DNA from: CBETVX01 sp965539935
Lineage (GTDB): Bacteria; Bacillota; Clostridia; Peptostreptococcales; Caminicellaceae
Length of the DNA: 40,162 bases
Reading direction: 5' to 3'
NCBI GenBank assembly: GCA_965539935.1
Contig: CBETVX010000025.1
Span: 1 to 40,162, forward strand
Position 1 is the first letter of the stretch, and each line of letters begins with the position of its first letter. Of this stretch, positions 15,955-24,071 are shown in pieces. The position numbers and the translations under genes were made by a program. The notes beneath the pieces are model-generated. The model was not told where the DNA came from. It made no database searches and was given only the letters and a program-made list of their open reading frames with translations.

Positions 15955-17073
15955 ATGAAAAGTAAAAGTATGGTTATGGCTGTTGTAATATTTTTATTAC
16001 TAGTAATAACCGTATTTAATATAGAGGAAATTACTGCTCGGCCCCTATACTGGGGAACAAGGGGAGAAGATGTACGACAAGTACAAGAAAAGTTAAAAAA
16101 ATGGGGATATTATGATGGTAGTCTTGATGGAGTTTATGGTGCAGATACATACAAAGCTATATTAAATTTTCAGAAAAAAAATGGACTTACTGTGGATGGA
16201 TTAGTTGGAGATAGTACAAAGGCAGCACTAGGAATATATGATAATGGATATGGCAGTAGTACTAGTGCTTCTTATAGTGCAATTGTTGAAGAAGCACAAA
16301 GGAAACTTAAGGAATGGGGATACTATGATGGAGCAATCGATGGAATATATGGACCAAATACCTATGAAGCTGTTACATTATTTCAAAGGAAAAACGGATT
16401 AAATCAAGATGGGATAATTGGTACAAAGACTAGGAATGCATTAGGTATATCTGAAACTGACAGGGGAAATCAAAAATCCGCCATGGAATATGATGAAGAT
16501 ATTGCAGAAGTACAGAAGAAACTTAAGACATGGGGATATTATGATGGTGCTGTGGATGGACTATATGGGTCAAAGACCTATGAAGCAGTTGTAAAGTTCC
16601 AAAGGAAAAACGGGCTAACTGTAGATGGACTTATAGGGACTGAGACTAAAACTGCATTGGGAATCACAACAAAATCTGTAAGTAGAAGTTATAATTCAAG
16701 TAGTGAAGGCATTTCAAGGAATGATGAGTTGACCTTACTTGCTATGGCCATAAATGGAGAAGCTAGAGGAGAGTCCTATGTAGGGCAAGTAGCTGTAGGA
16801 GCAGTAATTCTGAATAGGGTTAAACATCCTTCCTTTCCCAATACTATAGCTGGAGTATTATATCAACCCTTGGCCTTTGAATCGGTGGATACTGGACAAA
16901 TATATATGCCTATTGAAGAAAGTTCACTGAAGGCAGCAAGGGATGCAATGAATGGATGGGATCCCACAGGAGGAGCATTATACTTTTGGAATCCAGCCAA
17001 TGCAGAAAGCCAATGGATTTGGAGTCTTAAACCTACACTTAAAATAGGTAAGCATGTATTTGCAAAGAAATAA
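15955..17073 (+). CDS. sleB: Spore cortex-lytic enzyme SleB with three peptidoglycan-binding repeats
   Basis: A 372-residue lytic transglycosylase that breaks spore cortex peptidoglycan during germination. Residues 1-28 are a signal peptide. Three PG_binding_1 repeats (about 32-90, 104-165 and 180-240) each read KLKxWGYYDGxxDGxYGxxTYxAVxxFQxKNGL. The C-terminal Hydrolase_2 domain (about 260-371) begins LTLLAMAINGEARGESYVGQVAV, where E269 matches the catalytic Glu, and ends ALYFWNPANAESQWIWS. Most SleB proteins have one PG-binding repeat; three is more than usual. Upstream, AATACTA at 15910-15916 resembles the -10 of forespore sigma factors, but no good -35 is seen. The ypeB gene follows at 17 bp. 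Confidence 0.92.
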   Translation: MKSKSMVMAVVIFLLLVITVFNIEEITARPLYWGTRGEDVRQVQEKLKKWGYYDGSLDGVYGADTYKAILNFQKKNGLTVDGLVGDSTKAALGIYDNGYGSSTSASYSAIVEEAQRKLKEWGYYDGAIDGIYGPNTYEAVTLFQRKNGLNQDGIIGTKTRNALGISETDRGNQKSAMEYDEDIAEVQKKLKTWGYYDGAVDGLYGSKTYEAVVKFQRKNGLTVDGLIGTETKTALGITTKSVSRSYNSSSEGISRNDELTLLAMAINGEARGESYVGQVAVGAVILNRVKHPSFPNTIAGVLYQPLAFESVDTGQIYMPIEESSLKAARDAMNGWDPTGGALYFWNPANAESQWIWSLKPTLKIGKHVFAKK

Positions 17074-17090
17074 GTAGAGGGTGATAAATA

Positions 17091-18443
17091 GTGAAAAACA
17101 TATTTGTTGGGATGCTTGTTTCCACAATTATAATACTAGCTTTAACATTTAATTGGGGATTAGAACAGAAACAACAATTAGATGAATATAGTATTTATAT
17201 AGAAAATCAATATCAAAAAATGTTTTATGATCTTATAGGTGGAGTGGAAAATATCCAATCTAATTTAGCAAAAATTATGGTTACAGGTACTCCAAAACAA
17301 AATGTATTGATATTTTCCAACTTAATGTATCAAGCCTATGATGCACAATCAAATTTAACTCAGCTTCCTATACTACATAATAATGTAAGTAAAACACAAA
17401 AGTTTTTAAGTCAAGTTGGAGATTTTAGTATGGCTATGGCAAGAAAAAATCTTAGGGGAATTCCATTAACTGAAGAAGATATGGAAACACTTAGAGAACT
17501 ACACAATTATTCTAATTATTTAGCTGAAGATTTACTAAAACTTCAAGAGAAAATATCTAAGGATAATATAAAATTAGGGGGATTAATTATAGAAACAAGT
17601 GAAAGTCTAAAGGAAACCAATGAGCATATGATGAATACAAGCCTTATAAATGTTGAAGAAAGGATGCAGGAATATCCAGAACTTATTTATGATGGGCCAT
17701 TTTCTGAACATATTGTTAATCTAGAACCTAAATTAAAGGGGGATATGATAAGTGGGGACAAAGCCATAGAAATAGCTAAAAGCTTTATGAAAGATGACAA
17801 TAATTATATTGGAAAGATTGTTTCTGAAACAGAAAACACAAGATTACCAGCTTATTTAATAGAACTTAAAAAGACAAATGAAGATGAAAGCGATACTATG
17901 ATAGCTATAACTAAAAAAGCAGGTAAGCCTCTATGGATGTTAAACACAGATTCTATTGGAGATTCAAAAATAAGCAAAGAAAAAGCTATAAATATAGCGA
18001 AGGATTTTCTAAAGAAGAATGGATTTGAAAATATGGAGGCTACATATTTTGAGGAATATGATGGTCAGTTGGTTGTGAATTTTGCTTATAATGACAATGG
18101 TGTGATAGTATATACTGATTTAATAAAGGTAAAAGTCAGTTTAGAAGATGGAAGTATCAAGGGCTTTGAAGCCGATGGCTATCTCTCCAATCATCATGAA
18201 AGAGATATACCAAAGCCTCAAATTACAGAGCAGGAGGCTAAAAATTATATAAATATAGGTAGTGAAATAGAGGAAGTAAGACTGGCTATTATACCTACAG
18301 AAGGTTCAAAGGAGATACTATGTTATGAATTTAAAGTAAATTATTTAGAAGACAGTTTCTTAATATATATAAATGCAATAAATGGAGAGGAAGAAAAGAT
18401 ATTACAACTTATAATCAAAGAAAATGGAGTTTTAATGATGTAG
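17091..18443 (+). CDS. ypeB: Germination protein YpeB
   Basis: A 450-residue partner of SleB in the spore inner membrane; in Bacillus each protein needs the other to be stable in the dormant spore. The N-terminus has one membrane segment (IFVGMLVSTIIILALTFNWG, residues about 3-22). A long helical region follows, and then three PepSY-like repeats (about 215-285, 290-360 and 375-448) with ISGDKAIEIAKSFM and ISKEKAINIAKDFL starts. It begins at GTG, with AGAGGGTGAT upstream, 17 bp after sleB, which gives the usual sleB-ypeB operon. Confidence 0.92.
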   Translation: MKNIFVGMLVSTIIILALTFNWGLEQKQQLDEYSIYIENQYQKMFYDLIGGVENIQSNLAKIMVTGTPKQNVLIFSNLMYQAYDAQSNLTQLPILHNNVSKTQKFLSQVGDFSMAMARKNLRGIPLTEEDMETLRELHNYSNYLAEDLLKLQEKISKDNIKLGGLIIETSESLKETNEHMMNTSLINVEERMQEYPELIYDGPFSEHIVNLEPKLKGDMISGDKAIEIAKSFMKDDNNYIGKIVSETENTRLPAYLIELKKTNEDESDTMIAITKKAGKPLWMLNTDSIGDSKISKEKAINIAKDFLKKNGFENMEATYFEEYDGQLVVNFAYNDNGVIVYTDLIKVKVSLEDGSIKGFEADGYLSNHHERDIPKPQITEQEAKNYINIGSEIEEVRLAIIPTEGSKEILCYEFKVNYLEDSFLIYINAINGEEEKILQLIIKENGVLMM

Positions 18444-18472
18444 GCCTTTAATAAAATAAGGGCCATTTTTTT
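18441..18472 (+). terminator. Terminator at the end of sleB-ypeB
   Basis: GGCCTTT (18443-18449) pairs with AAGGGCC (18458-18464, with one G-T), then ATTTTTTT. The ypeB stop codon is at its base. Confidence 0.8.
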
Positions 18473-18728
18473 ATCAAGATAGATTAAAGATATTCTTCAA
18501 AGGATAATAGAATTAAATATTAATAGATGATAATTTGAAAGTAAAAATCTTTGAGTTATAAGCCCTTAGCTGAAGTACAAATAAATCTTACTGAATGTAT
18601 CATAATAGCATAAATTTAGCTTTGAAATTAGATATCTATATTATACAATTAAAATATAATATTATGTTTAATATTTAAGGAAACGTGGACATTATTTTGA
18701 AAAATTTAATTTCTGGAGGAGATATTCA
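18473..18728 (+). promoter_or_regulatory. Intergenic region before the serine dehydratase operon
   Basis: About 256 bp with no gene. A candidate promoter is TTGAAA followed 16 nt later by TACAAT, near 18620-18650. No riboswitch or T-box form was recognised. It ends in CTGGAGGAG, the ribosome binding site of sdaAB. Confidence 0.35.
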
Positions 18729-19400
18729 GTGAAAGATTATAGTGCATTTGAAATAATAGGGCCTAAAATGATAGGACCTTCAAGTTCCCATACTGCTGGA
18801 GCTACTAAACTTGGAATGGTAGCTGGAAAACTTGCAAATTATGATATCAAAAAAGTAAAACTATTATTACATGGGTCATTTGCAAAGACTTATAGGGGAC
18901 ATGGTACAGACAGAGCCTTGCTGGCAGGACTCTTGGGAATAAAGGAATATGAAGATAAATTGAAGGAGTCTCGAGAAATAGCAAAGCAAAAAGGGTTAGA
19001 ATATGAATTCATTGAAGCAGATTTAGGGGATGTGCATCCCAACACAGTAAAATTCATCATAGAAAAAACGAATGGGGATTTTATCGAATTAATGGGGTCA
19101 TCTATAGGTGGAGGAAGTATAAAAATTGTAGAAATAAATGGACTAAAACTTGAATTTACAGGACAATACCCTACTCTTATTACTAGACACTTAGATCATC
19201 CAGGAGTTATAGCTAGTATTACTAAAATTCTAGCTGACTATAACATTAATATTGCCTTTATGAGCTTATTTAGACAAGATAAGGGCAAGGATGCCTTTAT
19301 GGTAATAGAGACCGATGATTTTTTAATGGATGAATTGATAGATGGAATAAAGAAATCAACTAAAGACATAAAGGATGTATACATAATTAATACTATATAA
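18729..19400 (+). CDS. sdaAB: L-serine dehydratase, beta subunit
   Basis: A 223-residue subunit of the iron-sulfur L-serine dehydratase, which turns L-serine into pyruvate and ammonia. The start GTG follows GGAGGAG. The N-terminal part has GPKMIGPSSSHTAGATKLG, the typical SDH_beta start with its Ser/His-rich loop. The C-terminal ACT domain (about 147-222) reads HLDHPGVIASITKILADYNINIAFMS; ACT domains in this family bind serine. The alpha subunit gene follows 18 bp downstream. With pyruvate formate-lyase in the same region, this fits amino-acid fermentation. Confidence 0.95.
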   Translation: MKDYSAFEIIGPKMIGPSSSHTAGATKLGMVAGKLANYDIKKVKLLLHGSFAKTYRGHGTDRALLAGLLGIKEYEDKLKESREIAKQKGLEYEFIEADLGDVHPNTVKFIIEKTNGDFIELMGSSIGGGSIKIVEINGLKLEFTGQYPTLITRHLDHPGVIASITKILADYNINIAFMSLFRQDKGKDAFMVIETDDFLMDELIDGIKKSTKDIKDVYIINTI

Positions 19401-19418
19401 TAAAGGAGCATGATTAAA

Positions 19419-20297
19419 ATGTATAATTTCAATAATGGACTTGAACTCACTGAAATCTGTAATAAATATGATAAGAAAATATGGGAGATAATGGTTTTAA
19501 GAGAAGTTGAACATTCAGGTAATGATTATAATAAAGTAATAGAAATTATGAAAGAAAATCTTAGCATAATGAAGTCTGCAATAGAAAAGGGATTGAATGA
19601 AGAAATAAAATCCGTTAGTGGTTTAGTTGGTGGAGATGCTATTATGCTGAAAAATTATTACGAAAAAAATAAAACCCTTTCAGGAGATAGAATGTTAAAA
19701 GCAGTTGCAAGTTCTATGGCAGTTCTTGAAGTAAACGCTTCCATGGGACAAATTGTAGCGGCTCCTACAGCAGGGTCTAGTGGAATACTTCCTGGGGTTT
19801 TAATTACAGTAGGTGAAGAATTAGGGTTAGATGACGATGAATTAGTTAAGGGCCTATTTACTGCATCGGCAATAGGACTTATTATTTCAAAAAATGCAAC
19901 TGTATCTGGTGCTGAAGGAGGTTGTCAAGCAGAAACAGGAAGTGCAGCTGCCATGGCTGCTGGGGCAGTAGTAGAATTGATGGGGGGAAGTCCAGAAGCT
20001 GTTTTACATGGAGCTGCCTTTACCATTAAAAATATTTTAGGTCTTGTATGTGACCCTATTGCAGGTTTAGTAGAATGTCCCTGTGTTAAAAGAAATGCTA
20101 TAGGAGCAGCAAATGCTATAATGTCAGCAGATATGGCTTTAGCTGGAATCAAAAGTATAATACCCTTTGATGAAGTAGTAGAAGCAATGTATAGAGTAGG
20201 TAGGGCTTTGCCCTATACCTTAAGGGAAACAGCCCTAGGAGGTTTAGCTGCTACACCAACAGGTAAAAAGATAGCACAGAAGATATTAAATAAATAA
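19419..20297 (+). CDS. sdaAA: L-serine dehydratase, alpha subunit (4Fe-4S)
   Basis: A 292-residue catalytic subunit. The cluster cysteines are seen in SGAEGGCQAETG and in CDPIAGLVECPC. The glycine-rich APTAGSSGILPGVL loop and the GAAFTIKNILGLVCDP stretch are typical of SDH_alpha. There are two in-frame ATGs. The first (19410) is only one base from AAAGGAG, too close for use, so I chose 19419, which leaves a normal gap. It is co-transcribed with sdaAB. The cluster makes it oxygen-sensitive, as expected in an anaerobe. Confidence 0.95.
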   Translation: MYNFNNGLELTEICNKYDKKIWEIMVLREVEHSGNDYNKVIEIMKENLSIMKSAIEKGLNEEIKSVSGLVGGDAIMLKNYYEKNKTLSGDRMLKAVASSMAVLEVNASMGQIVAAPTAGSSGILPGVLITVGEELGLDDDELVKGLFTASAIGLIISKNATVSGAEGGCQAETGSAAAMAAGAVVELMGGSPEAVLHGAAFTIKNILGLVCDPIAGLVECPCVKRNAIGAANAIMSADMALAGIKSIIPFDEVVEAMYRVGRALPYTLRETALGGLAATPTGKKIAQKILNK

Positions 20298-20384
20298 TTT
20301 ATAATAAGTTAAAGTTCCATAGTCGCTTTTAGTTAAATTTTATGATAGAATATAATTCAGACTTATATAGATCGGGTGATAAAA

Positions 20385-20897
20385 ATGAAAGATACGAAAA
20401 AATTAGTACTTATGGGACTTTTTGTGGCTATGGCTTTAGCTTTACATGTATTTGAAAGAGCATTACCAGTTCCATTTATTGCTCCTGGTGCTAAATTAGG
20501 ACTTTCAAATATAGTTACTTTAACTATTTTAAAGACCTTTGGGTTTAAAGATGCATTTACTGTGCTTATAGTTAGGATAATTATGGCATCAATGTTTGGT
20601 GGAAGTATTTCCTCTCTTATCTATAGCATATCAGGAGGGATATTAAGTATACTAGCCATGTATATAGTAGGAGTAATAGGAAGGGATAATATTAGTTTTA
20701 TTGGTATAAGTATAATAGGAGCAGTTTTCCATAATATAGGACAACTTTTAGCTGCTGCAATAGTGATTAACAATGTAAATATATTTGTATACCTACCTAT
20801 GCTCTTTATAACGGCTATTGGGACAGGTATATTTGTAGGTCTCACATCTCAATTTTTAGTAAATCTAATTAAGAAACACTTATCATATTTTAATTAA
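20385..20897 (+). CDS. Membrane protein of the Hpre_diP_synt_I / Gx transporter family
   Basis: A 170-residue integral membrane protein with about five hydrophobic segments, starting LVLMGLFVAMALALHVFERALPVPFIAPGAKLGLSNIVTL. That ALHVFER...PGAKLGLSN signature is typical of the family often named heptaprenyl diphosphate synthase component I, although a substrate-binding (ECF S-type) transporter role is considered more likely. The true substrate is unknown. GGGTGAT fixes the ATG at 20385 rather than a GTG at 20376. It lies 87 bp after sdaAA, without a clear terminator between, so read-through is possible. Confidence 0.75.
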   Translation: MKDTKKLVLMGLFVAMALALHVFERALPVPFIAPGAKLGLSNIVTLTILKTFGFKDAFTVLIVRIIMASMFGGSISSLIYSISGGILSILAMYIVGVIGRDNISFIGISIIGAVFHNIGQLLAAAIVINNVNIFVYLPMLFITAIGTGIFVGLTSQFLVNLIKKHLSYFN

Positions 20898-20978
20898 TTT
20901 AGAGCAATTTATTTTATGAATAATATGGATAGGTAGTATAAAAACTAGAAATATATCCATATATATTACATTGAAACT

Positions 20979-21014
20979 ACCCCCCTAGGGCTGTTATGCT
21001 AAAATAAAGGGGGT
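20979..21014 (+). promoter_or_regulatory. Possible hairpin covering the ribosome binding site of the gene at 21022
   Basis: ACCCCC (20979-20984) can pair with GGGGGT (21009-21014), and these Gs are the ribosome binding site (AAAGGGGG) of the next gene. The left strand also lies in CCCTAGGG, a perfect 8-bp palindrome, so two folds compete. Function is inferred from the pairing only. Confidence 0.3.
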
Positions 21015-21021
21015 TATTTGT

Positions 21022-21396
21022 TTGAAAAAACTGTTAAGTCTCATCACTGAGAATAGAATAATGGGAATAATACTTGGATTTGTGTTATTTATAGCAGGAA
21101 CATTGACGAGGGGACAGTTTATAGAGAGTAATATGATTATTAGTTTTATAATACCATTACTTTTTGTTTCAATTGGATTTGGGTTTATATTTACATCAGT
21201 ATTTAATAAGAATAAGAAAAAGCCATATATTATATTTGTAAAATCAGTACTTGCTCCATGGGTAATAGTTTTAACAATTGTAGGCTTTAATAAAGCAGGG
21301 ATAGAGTCACCATTACTAAGGGCAGGAGCTTTATTTGTAATAAATCTTACATTTTTCAATAAAGAAATAAATAGAGAACTTAATTATTTAAAATAG
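21022..21396 (+). CDS. Small integral membrane protein of unknown function
   Basis: A 124-residue protein starting at TTG, 8 nt after AAAGGGGG. Four hydrophobic segments are evident (about residues 12-27, 34-55, 70-90 and 93-112) with short charged loops such as NKNKKKP and ITENR. There is no signal peptide cleavage site and no conserved motif I know. Single-gene unit with its own terminator. Confidence 0.65.
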   Translation: MKKLLSLITENRIMGIILGFVLFIAGTLTRGQFIESNMIISFIIPLLFVSIGFGFIFTSVFNKNKKKPYIIFVKSVLAPWVIVLTIVGFNKAGIESPLLRAGALFVINLTFFNKEINRELNYLK

Positions 21397-21428
21397 TAGA
21401 GGATACAAAAGCCTTTGCTATTTTTTTT
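21389..21428 (+). terminator. Terminator after the small membrane protein
   Basis: AAATAGTAGAGG pairs with CCTTTGCTATTT (G-T pairs included), loop ATACAAAAG, followed by a run of T. It overlaps the stop codon. Confidence 0.8.
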
Positions 21429-21531
21429 ATATAATTTTGACTGTTAGACACAGAAAAAATAATAATAAGTATATAAAATGGATTATGAGTTATTCTAATA
21501 CTAAAGAATAATCTTTTTTGGAGGGAGTATT

Positions 21532-21717
21532 ATGGATAAGAAGTATGTTGTAGTGGGGGAAAAGGATAATTCTATTTCTAAGCCAATGAGTAGAGAAGAG
21601 GCTATAAATAAAGTGAAAGATTTAGCCAGTGAAGGGTTAGAATATTATATAGTAACTGAAGAAGAAGGACAAAGGATTAAACAATCGGGGAAGTTTAATA
21701 GACCCAAATGGGAATAA
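21532..21717 (+). CDS. Small soluble protein of unknown function
   Basis: A 61-residue protein, KKYVVVGEKDNSISKPMSREEA at the start and EYYIVTEEEGQRIKQSGKFN in the second half: a beta-alpha-beta pattern with a basic tail ending PKW-E. GGAGGGAG precedes the ATG and a terminator follows at once. No domain name is recognised; similar small proteins are common in Clostridia. Confidence 0.65.
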   Translation: MDKKYVVVGEKDNSISKPMSREEAINKVKDLASEGLEYYIVTEEEGQRIKQSGKFNRPKWE

Positions 21718-21726
21718 AGCTTTAAA

Positions 21727-21757
21727 AGCAAGGTTAAATAAGTAGCCTTGTTTTTAT
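21727..21757 (+). terminator. Terminator after the gene at 21532
   Basis: CAAGGTTA (21729-21736) pairs with TAGCCTTG (21743-21750) with one G-T pair, followed by TTTTT. Confidence 0.82.
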
Positions 21758-21913
21758 TTTTGATAGGGAACTCAAACTTTGTATGTCAAGAATTATACAT
21801 GTTAAATCTAGTAAAATCAAATAAAATAGATTGACATAAATAAATAATAGACAAAGGTAGAAATTTTAATTAAAATATACAAAAGAGTAAAAATGGAAAG
21901 GGAGAATTGTATA

Positions 21914-22864
21914 ATGAATATAGAAATTTTAAAGTATCACGGTTCAGGAAATGATTTTATACTAATTGACGAAATGAATGATAAATATAGATTCAACGAT
22001 GAAATAAGAAAAAAAATAGCTATGGAGCTCTGTGATAGAGAAAATTCTATTGGTGCAGATGGAATACTATTTGTTTTAGATAGTAAAAACTGTGATGCAA
22101 AGATGAGAATTTTCAATTCCGATGGTAGTGAACCAGAAATGTGTGGAAATGGCTTAAGATGTCTTGGAAGATACGTTATTGAAAAATTAAATGAAGACAT
22201 TGTGGAAATAGAAACAATGAAGCAGGATTATACAGTAAAAAAAGTGGATAACTTTTTTAAAGACATGGGGGCCTACGAAATAACCCTTGGAAATATAAAA
22301 CTACATAGGGATTTTGATTTTAAGGATTTTGACAATCTTGAGAACAAATATAAATTTAAATTTTTAACAATATCTAATCCCCATGCCATTTCTATAGTAA
22401 ATAAGGATGATATCTTTACCGATGATATAGAGAAAATAGGAATTTTAGCTAATGAAAGAAGAGATGTTTTCAAATATGGGGTTAATGTAAGCTTTGTAAC
22501 TGAAATTGACAGGGATAATATTTATGTAAGAACATTTGAGAGAGGAGTAGGACTTACTAAATCCTGCGGCACTGGAATGGTTTCTGCAACTACCACAGTA
22601 TGTATTAAAAACAATTCTTTTAATACCTGGTATAATGTTTATAATGATGGAGGAATGGTAAAGATATCAGTAAATGAAAAAGATGATGGTTTTGAAGCAA
22701 AACTTCTAGGAAATGCAACTAATGTATTTAAAGGAAAAATTCATATAGATGAAAAGGAAAATATTAAGCTCTTAAACATAGAAAATAATGTGGAAGAAGA
22801 CTTGGAATATAATAATTTCTTTGAATACACTAGAAGGCTTTTGAATTCTTTGAAAAACAATTAA
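21914..22864 (+). CDS. dapF: Diaminopimelate epimerase
   Basis: A 316-residue cytoplasmic epimerase that turns LL-diaminopimelate into the meso form for lysine and peptidoglycan. The two catalytic cysteines are C77 (EPEMCGNGLRC) and C218 (TKSCGTGMVSA); NSDGSEPEMCGNG and ERGVGLTKSCGTG are the signature motifs. It is longer than the usual 270-285 residues, with an added C-terminal segment ending EYTRRLLNSLKNN. An in-frame ATG at 21893 sits before AAGGGAG, so 21914 is the start. fabK follows 22 bp later. Confidence 0.92.
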   Translation: MNIEILKYHGSGNDFILIDEMNDKYRFNDEIRKKIAMELCDRENSIGADGILFVLDSKNCDAKMRIFNSDGSEPEMCGNGLRCLGRYVIEKLNEDIVEIETMKQDYTVKKVDNFFKDMGAYEITLGNIKLHRDFDFKDFDNLENKYKFKFLTISNPHAISIVNKDDIFTDDIEKIGILANERRDVFKYGVNVSFVTEIDRDNIYVRTFERGVGLTKSCGTGMVSATTTVCIKNNSFNTWYNVYNDGGMVKISVNEKDDGFEAKLLGNATNVFKGKIHIDEKENIKLLNIENNVEEDLEYNNFFEYTRRLLNSLKNN

Positions 22865-22886
22865 CAAGTATTAGGAGGCATAGAAA

Positions 22887-23825
22887 TTGAAAACAAAATT
22901 AACAGAGTTACTTAATATAAAATATCCTATTATTCAAGGGGCTATGGCATGGGTATCAGAATCAAAATTAGTAAGTGCAGTGGCAAATGCCGGTGGAACT
23001 GGAGTTATAGCTGCTGGGGGAAGAACTACTGAGTGGGTAAAAGAAGAAATAAGAAAAACTAAGGAATTAACAGATAAGCCCTTTGGAGTAAATATAATGC
23101 TAATGGCTCCAAATAAAGAAGAAATCGTTGATGTGGTTTGTGAAGAAAAGGTGGATTTCGTAACCTTAGGGGCAGGTAATCCACTACCATACTTTGAAAA
23201 ACTTCATGATGCAGGTATCAAGGTAATACCTGTAGTTCCAAATTTAAAGCTTGCAAAGAGAGTTGAAAAGGCAGGTGCAGATGCTTTAATACTAGAAGGA
23301 ATGGAAGCAGGAGGCCATATTGGAACTGAAACAACCATGGCTCTACTAACCAATGTAATACCTGAAATTTCCATACCTGTTATAATAGCAGGAGGAATAG
23401 TAGATGGTAGGGGTATGGCTGCAGCCTTAGTAATGGGAGCCCAGGGAGTACAAATGGGTTCAAGATTTCTCCTAACTGATGAATGTACTTTCCATCCCAA
23501 TGCCAAGAAGAAAATAATTGAAGCTAAGGATACAGATTCAGTGGTAACAGGTTATTCTAGAGGTCATGGTGTAAGGGGTTTAAGAAATGCTTTTACCGAT
23601 AAATACTTAGAACTTGAGAGAACAGGGGCATCCTATGAAATCCTTTCAGAAATTTCAAAGGGAACTAATAAACTGGCAGCTGTAGATGGAGATGTGGAAA
23701 ATGGATTTGTTCAAGTTGGACAAAGTCTAAATAGATTAAATGAAATAAAGCCTGTGAAAGTTGTGATGGGGGAGTTAATCAAAGAGCTTAAACTGACTTT
23801 AGACAATATAAAGAATTTAGATTGA
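22887..23825 (+). CDS. fabK: Enoyl-ACP reductase II (FabK-like flavoprotein)
   Basis: A 312-residue FMN-dependent TIM-barrel enzyme of the FabK / nitronate monooxygenase family; it likely reduces enoyl-ACP in the last step of fatty acid elongation. Visible motifs: KYPIIQGAMAWVSESKLVSAVANAGGTGVIA at the start, the EGMEAGGHIGTETTMALL loop carrying the His near FMN, and IAGGIVDGRGMAAALVMGAQGVQMGSRFL, the phosphate-binding region. It begins at TTG, 8 nt after AGGAGG. FabK usually lies in a fatty-acid cluster; here it is paired with dapF, so a nitronate monooxygenase role cannot be excluded. Confidence 0.85.
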   Translation: MKTKLTELLNIKYPIIQGAMAWVSESKLVSAVANAGGTGVIAAGGRTTEWVKEEIRKTKELTDKPFGVNIMLMAPNKEEIVDVVCEEKVDFVTLGAGNPLPYFEKLHDAGIKVIPVVPNLKLAKRVEKAGADALILEGMEAGGHIGTETTMALLTNVIPEISIPVIIAGGIVDGRGMAAALVMGAQGVQMGSRFLLTDECTFHPNAKKKIIEAKDTDSVVTGYSRGHGVRGLRNAFTDKYLELERTGASYEILSEISKGTNKLAAVDGDVENGFVQVGQSLNRLNEIKPVKVVMGELIKELKLTLDNIKNLD

Positions 23826-23927
23826 TCCATTGGAAATAGTAAAAAATTGTAATATATTCAAAACTATTGACAATTATTTTAGTAATTGTTAAAATTTTAA
23901 TATCAAATGAATAAATATTAATAAAAA

Positions 23928-24026
23928 CCAATTGCATGACTGGCGGAAGTGGAAATGACCACATGGAGTGCAATTTGGATGAAAGCCGACCGCCTGGGCG
24001 TTAAGTCCAGGCGGTATATATTTTTT
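23928..24026 (+). ncRNA. ZTP/ZMP riboswitch (pfl motif)
   Basis: The aptamer shows the diagnostic parts in order: a P1 stem (CCAATTGCA at 23928-23936 with TGCAATTTGG near 23969-23978), GACTGGCGGAAGTGG after it, a small GTGG/CCAC hairpin, ATGGAG, and then the conserved CCGCCTGGGC (23990-23999) that forms the pseudoknot. This class senses ZTP/ZMP, signs of low 10-formyl-tetrahydrofolate. The expression platform is the terminator listed next, which uses the same CCGCCTGG strand. Ligand binding would hold that strand in the aptamer and let transcription continue into the pyruvate formate-lyase gene, whose formate feeds the folate one-carbon pool. Confidence 0.92.
23989..24026 (+). terminator. Riboswitch-controlled intrinsic terminator
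   Basis: ACCGCCTGG (23989-23997) pairs perfectly with CCAGGCGGT (24007-24015), followed by ATATATTTTTT. The left arm is the aptamer's pseudoknot strand, so terminator and ligand-bound aptamer exclude each other. Confidence 0.92.
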
Positions 24027-24071
24027 GGTATACTTCTGGACTTATGGAATATAAGTCGAGGAGGTTTTTTT

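Noticed and set aside
18473..18728. T-box or other riboswitch before sdaAB
   Set aside because: No T-box sequence or other known aptamer core was found.
23949..24071. N-terminal extension of pyruvate formate-lyase
   Set aside because: It runs through the ZTP riboswitch and its terminator; the ribosome binding site is before 24072.
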